Source: Delphinus delphis
Taxonomy: Eukaryota; Chordata; Mammalia; Artiodactyla; Delphinidae
Assembly: GCF_949987515.2 (NCBI RefSeq)
Contig: NC_082694.2
Span: 64,044,080 to 64,108,079 of the forward strand
Direction of reading: 5' to 3'
DNA: 64,000 nucleotides
How positions within the stretch are numbered: position 1 is the stretch's first letter; each line of letters opens with the position of its first letter. Of the stretch, positions 23,476-37,274 are shown one piece after another. The translations under genes were made by a program, and so were the position numbers. Under the pieces are notes generated by a model. It did not search any database. It was given only the letters and a program-made list of their open reading frames with translations, and was not told where the DNA came from.

Positions 23476-25239
23476 TAAAAAAGACCCCAGATTCCCTACA
23501 ACCAAACCCAAAACTAAACAAAATAATAATAAAAAAACAGGGAAGGAAAGGGCAGGTTTCTTACCCTTCCTGTTCCCCATCCTTCAGTATTTCTGGATGA
23601 TAAAACGTAAGGCTTATTCATCTCAGTCTATTCCAAATACGTTTTTGTCTCCTTTTAGCCAACTGTTTAAGATGCCAATTTTACAGTAACAATCAGGTAT
23701 ATGTTATATCCCCCACATTATCACTTCAGTTTCTTTCCCCTCCTGCTTTCTAACACTCTTCCCTTTGGTAGCTGCTCCTTATACCACATGATGAGGTTTC
23801 AGCCTCTGCTGCCATAATGTTACATTCTCCAGTGACCCATGTCTTACAACACGGCAAGGAATAAATGGCTGGTTGGCCAGATATGGGAAATAAATATCCA
23901 CTTGTCCGGGAAGCCTTTCATACCCAACTGCTCATTCTCCAAATTCTTCTCCCACAGCACTGTTAGAGCTATTGTATTTACATGAATTTTTAGTCAACTC
24001 TCCATCATGGACCCTAATGGCAGCTGAAAGGGACATTCATGGTTTCTGGTTTTGGATGTTAACTTTGTACACTCCTTCCTCATTACCTATAAACCCGGAA
24101 GAATGAAAAAGATAGTGGGAACCTGTCAGACAAGCTGTTCTTCTACAGTCTTCCCTCTTCCTAGCCAGCACCTTCCTTACACTGAGCTCTGAGACTGGCA
24201 TCTAGAGTCAGGTATGGATACAACGGTACAAGGATCCAAGAGCTCACTTTTCCAGGACACGGCACCCACAGCACTCAAGATGGAGAAAGCATAAACACTG
24301 AATCAGATTTTGGAGCTTCAAATTGTACTTCTGCCTGTGCCACTGCATCTCTGAGAGCCGTGGATCAAATTCCTCTAAGTCTGTTCCCTCATTTATAAGG
24401 TGTAAGGCTCTATGAGATGACCTCAAAAGTCCCCCAGCTCCGAAACTCAGTTATAAGCACATCAAGAACTGTAGCTCCAAAACTGTTCTCTAGTCACATC
24501 AAAAAATATTTCATATGGGAAACTATTTTTAATGTAGTATACATGTAAATATCTGTTCAAAGTGGGAAGAGAATCTCTTGGGGTTTTACTTCCCCACATT
24601 CAAGCTAACTAAAATTAAAAGGGGAAAGTTTTTTGATTTTTAAAGTGAATGCAATAAACTCTGTTTTTCCCAAATGGCCTTGTTTTTTTCTAATACAACT
24701 GCTGCTAAACTAGGTCACCTAAGTAATAAATATTGAAAGCGTTTAACCAAATTCAAACATCTGTTCCATTCCTCTTTCAGGGTTTGATCCAGCTGAAATA
24801 AAATATCCACTGCCCTACAGGACCTGCAAGATCTACACTGCTGGAAATGTTGTTTTCTTAAAACCAATATTACCTAATGAAAAAATATGGCCTATTTCAA
24901 TAAGTCTGAGGCACAAGGAGGACACAACTATGTGAGAGGCAGCAAAATGCAATCAAGTAAATCTTGCCCTGCTGGATATTCCCACAGTAGGGCAACAGGG
25001 CTCATAACAAACCTTGCTTGGGTATGTGCCCAATGTGTCCCCTGCATGGTAGGTCTATCCAGAGAACATGGTGAAGGCAGTGCCTCTCCAGCTCCTGTAT
25101 ATACTAGGAGAACTTTGCTCTCAGGGCTGTCACCCTATTCTGCACTGGAATTTCTAAGCAAATAATTCAAATTTGACTTTGGGAAAAATTACACTGACTT
25201 TAGAAAACAGAAATTGGTTTGTGCATAGAGATACCACAA
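23476..25239. other. Non-coding DNA with one MIR
   Basis: 24282-24457 matches MIR in the plus orientation ('cttctgcctgtgccactgca', 'tctgttccctcatttataag'). The remainder has no recognised gene or repeat. Confidence 0.5.
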
Positions 25240-26180
25240 ATCAAGTTAATAATTAAATAAGAGATTAGAAAAGATACCTGCAATGCACATGAAAAATATG
25301 GGTATGAGATACAAAGATCTCTTATAAATTAACAACAAAACAAGTGGGTAACCCAATGGGAACAAAACCAAGTAAGAAAATGGACAAAGGACATGAACAT
25401 GCAATTCCCTGAAGAGAAAAATCCAGAAGACTGAGAAGATGCCCAACCTCACCAGTAATGCAAACTTAAAACTGCATGTCACACCCACTCTGCCAAGATT
25501 TTTTCAAATCACGAAAATGTGGGGAAAAAAGGATGGAACGATGGCTGACAGGGACATAAAGTGAGAGAAGAACAATACTCTTTGGCATCACTCGTGGAAA
25601 TGTGAGTTCTAAGACCTTGGAAATCAATCTAGAAAACTTAAATTCAAGATAAAGCTATCCAATGACCTAGTAACTGCATCTTTTATAATTTAAAGAAATA
25701 AAGCCCAGTACATAAGGATATATATTTAACATGTTTATTGAATCACTGTTTATAAGAGCAAAAAAAGTTAAGAACACTGGAAACAAGCTGAATGGCCAAT
25801 AGAAGAATGCTTCAATAAATCAGCACATTTACAACATTGAATATTACGTAACCATTAAAAATGAGTTTTATCTATGTTGGAGGATTTTCTACAACCTACT
25901 TTAAGTTAGAAAATGAAGACGGAGAAACATTCATATACTATGTCCTTATTTATTAAGCAATAATAAATGTATGGACATGGGAAACATAGCACAGCTTAGG
26001 CACTAGGTTATTAAGTTATCTATGAAGGGGAGTAGTATGGTTCAAGTGGGGAGGAATGATAGTAAAGGTAAAAAGCAAGATTGAATTTTAAAGCTGTCCA
26101 TGATTTTTTTTAAAAGGCATATGATATTCCAGTTGTATAAAATTTTATGTATACTCCATAAATAGAAATATAGACAGATG
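25240..26180 (+). mobile_element. Old LINE-1 (L1M/L1ME-type) 3' end
   Basis: Very decayed sense LINE-1. 'gacaaaggacatgaacatgc' and 'agaagatgcccaacctcacc' correspond to the ORF2 C-terminal region. 'gctgaatggccaatagaaga' and 'ttgaatattacgtaaccatt' come shortly before the 3' UTR. More diverged than the copies at 20607 and 35200. Confidence 0.7.
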
Positions 26181-26870
26181 ATCCGAAACAAAATAACTAC
26201 AAGTACATCCCATTTTATTGTCACTGCAGTGGTCTTCAAACTAGATACCATCCTCAAAAGGTACAAAATATAATGCTGTGATCCAATAATACTAGAACTT
26301 TACTTTTGTTTCTTTGTATTTCTCTTCCTTTTTATCTTCTGTTTAGAATGTTTTATAACATTCATAATATATTAGCTCAATAGTTCATGGGCTACATATA
26401 TAGGGTACATACTAAGACGTTTTTACTGATATCAGTGTACGATCCAAAAGTCTGGAAAGCAGAGTGGATACATTTGAGCAGGATACTTTTTACACCAAGA
26501 CTCCTTCAGGAAAGTTTTGATCACCTAGTTACCTATGGATTCTGTAGACTTATAATTCTAGATCACCTAGATTCTGGCCATTGTTTCTACTAAGAGTGGG
26601 TTATCAGTGCCTTCCTCTTCCCTCCATCCCCACCCTTTCTATCCTATCAGAATTACTATAAGAGAAGGATCTCTCAGAATTTGTTTAAAATAATTCTACA
26701 AAAACTTTGTTTGCTCCTGCAACTACTTCCACTCCCCTGAATGTGTGGTTGATCTACACCCACTACCACCACCACTTCCTTATCTCTTACAATCTGATTT
26801 TCATATCATCTAAGTTCTTTCTCCCAAACAATTCTGTGAGAATGATTTTATAAATGACCTACACATGGTT
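26181..26870. other. Non-coding DNA
   Basis: No gene or named repeat recognised between the old LINE-1 and the SINE. Confidence 0.5.
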
Positions 26871-27160
26871 TTTTTTTAGTTTTATTTATTTATTTATTTT
26901 TGCACTCAGAAGCCAGTGCACGGGCTTCTCATTGCAGGGGCTTCTCTTGTGGAGCACAGGCTCCAGGTGCGTGGGCTTCAGTAGCTGTAGCACGTAGACT
27001 CAGTAGTTGTGACTCGCGGGCTCTAGAGCACAGGCTCAGTGGTTGGGACACAAAGCCTTAGTTGTTCCGTGGCATGTGGCATCTTCGCGGACCAGGGCTC
27101 GAACCCGTGTCCCCTGCATTGGCAGGCAGATTCTTAACCACTGTGCCACCAGGGAAGCCC
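26871..27160 (-). repeat. tRNA-derived SINE, long CHR-type
   Basis: Minus-strand long subtype: the left end is T-rich ('tttatttatttatttattttt') and the body has 'ggctctagagcacaggctcag'. The right end is the tRNA-like head ('ttaaccactgtgccaccagg', 'gaagccc'). Flanking 'acctacacatgg' (26857-) and 'acctacatg' (27162-) look like a slightly decayed target duplication. Confidence 0.92.
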
Positions 27161-27289
27161 AACCTACATGTTTTTAAAAAACTAAAAACTACAAAGCACC
27201 ATAAAATTCTTGGTCTTCTTGTAATAACACTGACAGTTTCACAGATCTCACTATCCTTAAGATCTCTACAGCACTCATAATATATTAAA

Positions 27290-28720
27290 ATGTATGAATT
27301 TTACATCTACTTATGCTATAAACCCCACACTATTCCATCTGGTGGAATCTGGTGTCATTTCCCTTGTCTGAAGAACTTCCTTCAGAATTTCCTGTTGGGC
27401 AGATCTACAACAAATTGTCTCCATTTTCATTTCTCTGAAAATACTTTTATTTCACCTTTGTCTTTGAAGGATTTCTCTTTGGACATAAAATTTCAAATAG
27501 CTTGTTTCTTTAGCACATTAAAAATGTTCTACCACTTTACAACCTCCTTTGTTCCTGATGAGATGTGACCCATCATTTATATCATTGTTCTACTGTATGT
27601 AATTTATCTTTTAGCTCTGGCTGCTTTCAACGTTCTCGTTGATTTTCAGCTGTCTTCTATGAAGTGCCTAGGTGTGATTTTCCTTGTATTCATCTTGAGG
27701 TTTGCTGACCTGCTTTCATCTTTAAGTTTGTTTTTCACTTAATCTGGGAAACCATCAGCCATTATCTTTTCAAATATTTTTCCTGACACATTCTCTTATC
27801 TTCTGAGGTTACAATTACATATATACTATTTGATATTATCCTAACAGCTGATATTATCCTAACAGCACCAAGACACTTTTCCATTTTTCTTGAATCATTT
27901 ATCTTTGTTCAAAAGATAAATGAACTTGAACTTGAAGACAGCCTGATCAAAATCACCTTATCTTACTTCCATCTGGGTTTTTTGTTTTCTGTTTTTCTAT
28001 TAAAATTTCCCATCTATTGTTGCATTATGACCATATTTTGGGCCTACAATATTTATAATATCTGCTTTTAAAGTCCTTGTGCACTAAATTCCAGCATCTC
28101 AGTCATCTTGGGGTTGTTTTCTATTGACTGTTTCTTCTCTTGACTATGAGTCCTTTCCCTTTTCTTCATGTGGTCAGTATTATGGGAAGGCTATTATGAA
28201 TATTATGTTGTAGAGACCATCATTTTCTGAAGAATATTGATCAGTTACTTAGCTAGATTCAAACTCCAAATTGTTTCACTATGGTGTACAGTGGCTGGAA
28301 CTACTCAGTTCTTTCAGCTTTCCAGCTGTTTCTTCTCATTGGGAACTTTAGAGTCTCTCCATGAATCAGCCAAGAATTTGGACAGAGTTTAATGTAAAAT
28401 GTTGCGGCTTCCTCTTCTGTGACTCCCTCCGTTCCTGGATGTGTCTCCTCACTTTCCAGTCACTCTGGCAGCCACAAATGCCATTCATCTCCTAACTCCT
28501 CCAGCCAGTAACTGCCACCTTCTGCTCTACGTCTAGCCATCCCACTATGCACAGAGTGGGAATGCCACCAGGCAAAAACAGTATATGAATGTTAACTTTA
28601 TCCAGTGCAATTCACATCTTTCAAGAATCAACTTCCCTCCAATTTCTGTCAGCTATCAGTTGCTCTCTGGTGGCTTCAAATACGGATTTTATATCTTGTC
28701 CACAGTTTATCATTGTTATC
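27290..28720 (-). mobile_element. Old LINE-1 (L1M-type) fragment, antisense
   Basis: The plus strand has the T-rich antisense phrases of an old LINE-1 5'/ORF1-proximal region: 'tttctctgaaaatactttta', 'gatgagatgtgacccatcat', 'gcctaggtgtgattttcctt' and 'cagccattatcttttcaaat'. The right boundary is uncertain because similarity fades after about 28200. It contains an 18-bp tandem duplication at 27831-27866. Confidence 0.65.
27831..27866. repeat. Perfect 18-bp tandem duplication
   Basis: The unit 'tgatattatcctaacagc' occurs twice in direct succession (27831-27848, 27849-27866). Confidence 0.97.
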
Positions 28721-28817
28721 TGCATCAAGGGTCCTCTGATAAAAGTATGCTGCTATTGGCATGACCAGAATAAGAAGTTCCCTGCAATGATATTTTAGAA
28801 ACATGTTTTTCTTTTTC

Positions 28818-29026
28818 TTTTTTTTTTTTTTTTTGCGGTACGCAGCCCTCTCACTGTTGTGGCCTCTCCCATTGCGGAGCACAGGCTCCGGACGCGCAGG
28901 CTCAGCGGCCATGGCTCACGGGCCTAGGCGCTCCAAGGCATGTGGGATCTTCCCGGACCGGGGCACGAACCCCTGTCCCCTGCATCGGCAGGCGGACTCT
29001 CAACCACTGCGCCACCAGGGAAGCCC
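28818..29026 (-). repeat. tRNA-derived SINE, short CHR-type
   Basis: Complete minus-strand copy: poly-T at 28818-28834, 'gcggtacgcagccctctcac' and the head 'gcgccaccagggaagccc' at the right. High similarity to the other short copies and many retained CpGs indicate a fairly young insertion. No clear target duplication was found. Confidence 0.94.
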
Positions 29027-32000
29027 GAAAGTTGCTTATTATTAACTTACATTACTAACCTGCTACCTTTTTTGCCAGAACCCATTTGTCCTGTTAAATT
29101 CTCTTTTCAGGTCTTTCAGTTCCACATTAAACTTCAGTAAAATTCAGTTCCCATATGGGACCCAGGAGATACTGAGTTCTGTGCCCTAATTTGTTGAAGT
29201 GTTGAAAATAAAAGGATTGGTAACTTCCTCACTTCTGTGGGATTTTCTCATAAATGCCAAGGCAAGTCCTATGAGATCAGCATTGTCATTACTACTACCT
29301 TATATTACTATAATGTATAGAAACACTCTGCATGGAGTTCAATTAGCTGGCTTCTGATAGGTAACTTCACAGTCATTATTTCTCAACAAAAATAATTGCA
29401 TTTTTAAACCAAAAAAACAAAAGTAATCTCTGTGTATGTATACATTATACCAGTTGCCTAGATTCTTAAGAATGAAATCAAGAGAACAATTTGGAAACAT
29501 TTACACTGGCAAACACAGAGCCCACTAAGGTAAAACATTTTTTAAAAAATATTTTGAGCAGGCCTATCTTAGCTGCCAAAAAAAAAAAAAAAAAGCCAAG
29601 AAACTGTTTCAAAATGCCTGTATTATTCTAACTGCTTCCCCTACCCCACCTCCCAACTGTTTCCACCAGGCAGTAAATAAAATCCCATCCGAGTCCCAGG
29701 GCAACAGGCTATCAGACTATCTGGGAGGCAGAACAGGGGCCCAAAAATAAGGAGGGGGGCAGAGGGGCGAGCCAAGAACGTTGCATTTAACCATCTTAAC
29801 TGCTGTAAACCAAATATTTGATTTTGCTCACTTATTTCCCTTCAAAAATACATGTGAGTAAAACAAAGGTTTGATTCAAATGTATGAGGGACTGGTTAGA
29901 ATGTTATGAATAAACTGCTCGTCTGCTGAAAGGTATGTTCCACTTGAGAGACTGTCTGCTGGAGTGAGTGGTGTGGGTACCACATGGTCCTGTAATACTT
30001 TGGGATGCCCGTGAGGTTGTCTCTTCCTCTCACCCCTTCAGTTTCCTACCTTCCACCTCTGACAGGAATGAAAGAACATATGTAAAACCTAAGTGACTGA
30101 AAACATCCCCGTGAAAGGAAGCAGCCCAGATCTCTGAAGCAGCCCCAGAAAGGTGGGTGGGATTCTTTCAACAGAGAACAGAGTTTACTGGCAGAAAACA
30201 AGACCAGGAAAGGAGGTGGGGTGAAAAGAGGTTCAGAGCATTTAGGGTCATGGGAATGGGGACTCTGGAGGGTAGCTGCTATGTGCAGAGATCGACAGTA
30301 ACGAGGAAAGAGGATTTCAAGTTTTTCTGTGGGACCCAACAGCTCCTCAAATGCTTTACCCATTAAGTGTTTAAACTACACTGGAGATAAATTACTGATG
30401 TTCCCTGTAAGGCTAAAACTCCACCTACAAAACATCTCTCCACTATTACTCCTCCAAGAAAAACATATTCATCCACTGTTTGCATAATATAGATGAGAAC
30501 ACGGGGTAAAGAGTCAGAAGGAATAATCCAGAAGTCTTAAAGTCTGGAGCTGTCAGCACCTCTTTGATAGGAGCCTACGCCAAAATCCTCAATCTTTTTC
30601 TGTGTCAAAGCTCATGTTGAAAGGTCTATGAATTTGACTAGTCCTAATACACACTTATCTTCACAATAAATTTGCTAATTAAAAAGAACACAATGTTATA
30701 ATGGCATGCCATACACTGTCAGAGATGGAGAGAACCCAGTAAAGAAGAGATCTTTTACGTGGTGTAACTGTAGATAGATGGGCTTTGTGTGAGGGCAGTT
30801 TGAGTCCCACAAAACTGTGTGTTTTTAGCATATTCTTAAGAAGCCCGATTTAAAAAAACACTGTTGAAGAACTATGGAAATAGACTACCTACTACGTCAA
30901 GTCCCCAACATTACAGAGGAGAAACCTGCGATGCAAAAGAGGCCAACCTCTCTTCTCTAGTCCCACAGCTAGAGGGGGCCCACGCCTGGAGCTGGGGGTG
31001 GGTAAGGACTTCCCTCCAGGGGAGGGAGTGTCAGAATGAAGAATCATACTGAAAGTCAAAGTCCAAATGGCATCAAGGAACATTTGGAAAGCTTTCCCTG
31101 GAAAGGCTCCAGAAGCAGATTTCTGAAGCTGGAGTGGAGACTGGGAAATCCAGACCTGAGAGACACAAACAGGTGGAGACCCTGAGAACACAGGGCTTCC
31201 TTCTGGCAGCTCATCAGGCTTGAATACCCAAGGCTCTTTGTCACTCTTCTTTTGTTTTGCAGCTCTGCGTTATGTTCAGGTAAAAGCAATACTTAGTTTC
31301 TACCTGTAAGGTTGCACAGGCAGCATGCATTCCTTCAACTGACATTTATTAACTACCATGTGCCAGAGATGGAGGTGAAAGATGGAGAAAAGATGAAGAA
31401 GTGGTGAAAAGGGCACAGGTGTTCACATCAGACAGTCCTGCGTAGGAATCCCAGCTCTTCCACTCACTGGCTGGTAACCTCAGGCAGCTGCTCAGTTTCC
31501 GCATCATTCAAACCAAGAGCACCTAGAACACATTTGGTCTCTATTATGACTAGTGTTAACACATTATCCATCCAGAAGGTGCTCACAGACCCGAGAGAAC
31601 TGGGTAGAATTAACTAGTTACACTCCCATGGGACCCGAGTTCTATCAGGCATGCACCCAGCACCCACAGGAGAGACAATACCTCCCTCGTCACCGCCAAT
31701 GGGAGTCACAAGTGCGTGCACACATGCACACAAAGCGTAGTACAAACCTCAATTCATTTAGCTTCCTAGACGTGAAAACCCTGTAGAATGGCTTCCTCCC
31801 CAGAGATATTGCCATCCTAGACCGTCGTCAGGCAGAACTAGAGGGTCCTGGGGCCTGCAGAGGTCTGTCTAAACTCAAGCAGCCAAACCTGACTTGGGGA
31901 GCTTCTTCTCGGGTCACAGGTGTTACCGCAAGTCTCTAACCCCGCCATTCTGCCCCAGCTGCTATCGAAAGGGAGGGAAAACTGACTTCACAAGGCAATC

Positions 32001-33194
32001 CTTTTAAAACGCCATTTCCTCCACCAGCAAGTGCCTTCCCTGTCCTTGCAGAACTTTAAGAAATGGTGTTGTATTATAGTTCACTGATGTCATCAGCTCT
32101 CCCTCCATATTATCCCCCTCAAGGTACACCACCACCACCACGCCCCCCTCCTTTGAAGACAGCAAAGGTCATTAAGCAGGTCTGGTCCCACCACCCTCTA
32201 GGTTATACAACCACGGACAAGTGGGAATTGTAAAAATAGCTATGCCTCATGGCATTGTGAGAGAATAAAACGAAAAGCATTTTCGTCAATAAAATGAAAA
32301 GCATTTAGTGCTGTACCTGAAACAAACTAAAAGTCCTAAGTATCATCAATTTTCACTACAAGAAGCTATACTTGAGACAGCACCCAGGAGTTGAAAACAA
32401 AGTCACAAGCATGAAAGATTCAGCAACATCAGAGCCCCTCTGGGGAAAGATCAGACCACCAAAGTCAATACCAAACAAACAACTGATGTGTCATGCAACA
32501 TCCAGGAAAAGGAGTCAACTTTTAAGCCAACAATAATAAACACAAAATATGTCTTCTAAGTCTTTTCCACTCCATGCAATTAACACAAACATGATACATC
32601 GCCCAATGTCTAATGAGAAAGGAAACAATGGAATTACCCAAATTTTCCAAATCTCTTCTCCTGCCTCAGAAATCCACAATATTCTTCCAGAGGAAGTAGA
32701 AATCTTATTTTAATGTCTTCAAAAAAAAAAAACTTAACAGATTTAGAATGCAGGCTAAGTGCCTACCAAGCAGATAATATCATCAAGTTTCATGCATTCA
32801 TTAATCAACATTAGTAAACTGATCAAATTATTTTGGTCAAATGTACTTTGATCAAACTGACAAGTTAATAGTTCCAACCTTCTGTGGCAGTTGTAAGTCT
32901 CAAATAATAGTGTTTGCTGAGCTCAGCAATGATTCATTAGATATATGTGTATTCTACTGTTTGGAAAGCAAATAACTTCTTAAGATACATAAGTATATTG
33001 ATGAAAAGAATCCCTGATATTGACAGAAACTAAGAAAACTAACTTAGGTCAGGAACCGAAGTATCAAGAACTGAAAAAAAAATTCATTTGCTACATATTA
33101 ACAGAATAATATCTCATCCAACTTAAGATATATATGGTGACACTTTTTAATTTGATCAATATTTTAATATTATAACTTTCATGAATGACTAGGA
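29027..33194. other. Non-coding DNA with small repeats
   Basis: About 4 kb of mostly unassigned sequence. A MIR-like segment lies at 31410-31530 ('ggaatcccagctcttccact', 'cctcaggcagctgctcagtt'). A 24-bp near-perfect tandem duplication is at 32264-32311 ('aataaaa.gaaaagcattt'). There are A-runs at 29578-29594 and 32720-32731. No exon was supported. Confidence 0.5.
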
Positions 33195-33614
33195 CAGGGT
33201 TTTTCAACCTCAGCACTATTGATGCTTTGTACCAGATAATTCTTTTTTTTTTTTTTTTTTTTTGCGGTATGCGGGCCTCTCACTGTTGTGGCCTCTCCCG
33301 TTGCGCAGGCTCAGCGGCCATGGCTCACAGGCCTAGCCGCTCCGCGGCGTGTGGGATCCTCCCGGACCGGGACACGAACCCGTGTCCCCTGCATCGGCAG
33401 GCGGACTCTCAACCACTGTACCACCAGGGAAGCCCACCAGATAATTCTTTATCGGGAGGCCTTGTCTTGGGCACTGGAGGATAATTTAGCACCATCCCTG
33501 GCCTATGGTCACAGATGCCACTAGTATCCTCTCAAGTCCTGACAATCAACCACGTCTCCAGACATTACCAAGTGTCCCATGGGGGGCCAAAAGCACCCTG
33601 GATGAGAACTACTG
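33195..33614 (-). mobile_element. MER5A-type hAT transposon, interrupted by a SINE
   Basis: The two halves are 33195-33245 and 33451-33614. Read in reverse they give the MER5A sequence: 'cagggtttttcaacctcagc' at one end, then 'gcaccatccctggcctatgg', 'ctccagacattaccaagtgt' and 'gatgagaactactg' at the other. A SINE sits inside with an exact target duplication. Confidence 0.9.
33246..33435 (-). repeat. tRNA-derived SINE, short CHR-type, internally deleted, perfect 15-bp target duplication
   Basis: Bounded by identical 'accagataattcttt' at 33231-33245 and 33436-33450. Compared with the other short copies it lacks about 20 bases: 'ctcccgttgcgcaggctcagc' skips the usual segment reading 'gagcacaggctccggacg'. 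The host is MER5A, so the order of events is clear. Confidence 0.95.
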
Positions 33615-35199
33615 ACTTAAGACATGACTGCTTCCTTCTCAGTTTTATCTGAAAAAAACGCTAATGAGAACAGAAAGCCACTGTTCTATGCTAGGTATTC
33701 TACACACATCATCTACAATCTCACAGCTGTATTTTGTTCCCATTAAAGAAAAACATGGTCAGAGCAGTCTTTCTAGCTCTGAAGCCCCAGCTTTGCCTGT
33801 TTTGTCACGCATTTACAGTATACATACTTAAATGATGTATTTAGATGATATATTCATATCACTATGATCATGATCAAGAAGCATACAAGCCCTCTCTTAT
33901 TAAATTTACAGTTTCACTTACTAGTCATTACTAAAGACGTACCCTCATTTCTTAAAGTCTTTATATACCCATTCATTAACTCACTCAACAAATACACATT
34001 AAGTCCCTACTTTGCACTGTTCTGGGCCAAGGGATTCAGTGATGAACAAAACTGACAACGCTTGCCTTCATGGAGCACGATCTAGTGAGACATTTCCAAG
34101 CAAAACACATGAAGACATCAGCACGGGCAAATCAACAATCTGCTTTAGCATTTTCTGCTTCAAAATCCTATCTCCAAGAAGGCATTGACTATTGAACAAA
34201 AGACTTCTACTGCATTATTCTGTGCAAGGAAGACAACCACTTCAAACACTCTATCTGTAAAAAGTTTCTACACTTTATGTGCCGCGTGCTATCCAGGAAT
34301 TTTATCAAAGTGAATGCCTAAAGACTGAAGTTTCCTATTTTAGTACCAAAAAGTCTAATTCTCTTAAACTATGTTTACATTTCAACGCACCAGACAAAAA
34401 TCACTTCAAGTTCCAAATCTGCACCCCTACACCATACAGTTACCCACAAGTCACGCCCAATTCTTGGAATTCTCTAATTTAAGACAGCAATCAGAACTGG
34501 ATGGTATGACTTGTCAAGTAAACGCATTTCAATTTCTTCAAAGTGAAATGTACTTAGTGTTTAACTGAAATAATAAAGGCCAAGCAAATTCTGTTGGATA
34601 AACTCCATTGGCATTTTTTGAAAAAAATGACGTATTTGTGTCCAACTTTCCAAAAGATGGTTTGAGACAATGATATCATTTACATACTGCTTCCTCCCAT
34701 GCTTGAAGTTGGGGACAGGGTGGAGTACGGGGTGGTAAGTGATCTGTTGGAAAGAATTAGAGATTTCTAACCTTGGGTCTAATACTGATGTACTGTATGT
34801 TACCTCAATACCGTTATCTTAATAGAATGTATAACCTATTCCTTAAGACGATCTGAAGGAGGAAATGAAATCATTTTTAGAAGCCTCTGAAAGCATTAAA
34901 AGTGAAATATTAGGGTAAAGATAAATCAGTATCACATGAGATTGTCCAGCATTCCATATGTCCAGAACCCAATGTGATAGGAAACTTGGAGACTAAGGAA
35001 GGCTTCAAGAAGTACATCTAGTAGCTTCCAAGTGAGAGGATTAGAAGTATCATGGCAATTGCTCACTCAAATCAGGAAATGAGGGGTTTTTAGCTCAAAC
35101 AGTATCTAAAGGAAGCTGGTGAGCAACAGCTGAGAAGATGAAAGATCAGATCAATGCCTCCCTTTGAAGTAAAGACCACTCAGACTGTTAGACCTTCAA
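33615..35199. other. Non-coding DNA with an L2 fragment
   Basis: 33967-34095 reads as the antisense 3' end of LINE-2 ('ttcattaactcactcaacaa', 'gtgatgaacaaaactgacaa', 'cttcatggagcacgatctag'). The remainder is unassigned up to the LINE-1 start. Confidence 0.55.
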
Positions 35200-37274
35200 C
35201 ACGGCAGAGGAGTAAGACATGGAGATCACCTTCCTCCCCACAAATACATCAGGAATACATCTACATGTGTAACAACTCCTACAGAACACCTACTGAACGC
35301 TGGCAGAAGACCTCAGACTTCCCAAAAGGCAAGAAACTCCCCCACGTACCTGGGTAGGGCAAAAGAAAAAAGAATAAACAGAGACAAAAGAATAGGGACG
35401 GGACCTGCACCAGTGGGAGGGAGCCGTGAAGGAGGAAAAGTTTCCACACACTAGGAAGCCCCTCCACTGGAGGAGACGGGGGCTGGCAGGGGGGAAGCTT
35501 CAGAGCCACAGAGGAGAGCGCAGCAACAGGGGTGCAGAGGGCAAAGCAGAGAGGTTCCCGCACAGAGGATCGGTGCCAACCTGCACTCACCTGAGAGGCT
35601 TGTCTGCTCACCCCCTGGGAAGGGTGGGGGCTGGGAGAGGACTGGGGTTGGATGCGTGAACACAGCCTGAAGGGGACTAGTTCCCCACAGCTAGCTGGGA
35701 GGGAGTCAGGGAAAAAGTCGGAAACTGCCTAAGAGGCAAGAGACCATTGTTTTGGGGTACGTGAGGAGAGGGGATTCAGAGCACCACCTAAACGAGCTTC
35801 AGAGAAGGGCGTGAGCCTTGGCTATCAGTGCGAACCCCAGAGACAGGCATGAAACTCCAAGGCTGCTGCTGCAGCCACCAAGAAGCCTGTGTGCGAGCAC
35901 AGGTCACTGTCCACACCTCCCGTGCCGGGAGCCTACGTAGCCCACCACTGCCAGGGTCCCGTGATCCTGGGACAACTTCCCCAGGAGAACACACGGACCA
36001 CCTCAGGTTGCTGCAACATCACGCCAGCCTCTGTCACTGCAGGCTCACCCCATATTCTGTACCCCTCCCTCCCCCTGGCCCAAGTGAGCCAGAGCCCCCT
36101 AATCAGCTGCTCCTTTAACCCCCTCCTGTCTGGATGAAGAACAGACGCCAGACAGCGACCTACACACAGAGGCAAGGCCAAATCCAAAGCTCAGCCCCAG
36201 GAGCCGTGTGAACAAAGAAGAGAAAGGGCAATCTCTCCCAGCAGCCTCAGGAACAGCGGATTAAATCTCCACAATCAACTTGATGTACCCTAGGTCTCTG
36301 GAATACCTGAATAGACAACAAATCATCCCAAAATTGAGACGGTGGACTTTGGGATCAACTGTAGACTTGGGGTTTGCTTTCTGCATCTAATTTATTTCTG
36401 GTTTTATGTTTATCTTAGTTTAGTATTTAGAGTTTATTATCATTGGTACATTTGTTTATTGATTTGGTTGCTCTTCTTTAATAAACATATTTTTTTCCTT
36501 TTTCTTTTTGTCAGTGTGTATGTGTATGCCTCTTTCTGTGATTTTCTCTATATAGTGTTGATTTTCCCATTTGTCTAAGTGTTCTGCCTGTCCATTTTTT
36601 TTTGTTTTTCGGGTGTTTTTACCACTTGTTACCATTGGTGGATTTGTTTTTTGGTTTGGTTGCTCTTTCTTTTTTTAATTACTTTTTAATTATTTATTTT
36701 TAATAATTTATTTTATTTCTTATTTTTATAACTTTATTTTATTTTTTTCTTTCTTTCTTTCTCCCTTTTCTTCTGAGCCATGTGGCTGACAGGATCTTGG
36801 TGCTCTGGCCGGGTGTCAGGCCTGAGCCTCTGAGGTGGGAGACCCGCGTTCAGGACATTGGTCCACGAGAGACCTCCCGGCTCCACATAATATGAAATGG
36901 CAAAAGCTCTCCCAGAGATCTCCATCTCAACGCTAAGACCCAGCTCCACTCAATGACAAGCAAGCTACAGTGCTGGACACCTATGCCAAAAAACTAGCAA
37001 GACAGGAACACAACATCACCCATTAGCAGAGAGGCTGCCTAAAATCATAATAAGTTCTCAAACACCCCAAAACACACCACTGGATGCGGTCTTGCCCACC
37101 AGAAAGATAAGATCCAGCCTCATCCACCACAACACAGGCACCAGTCCCCTCCACCAGGAAGCCTACACACCCACTGGACCAACCTTACCCACTGGGGGCA
37201 GACACCAAAAACAACGGGAATTACGAACCTTCAGCCTGCGAAAAGCAAAACCCAAACACAGTAAGTTAAGCAAA

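Noticed and set aside
30046..30363. 105-codon minus-strand frame
   Set aside because: No family resemblance, and the plus strand of the same segment is equally open. Treated as chance.
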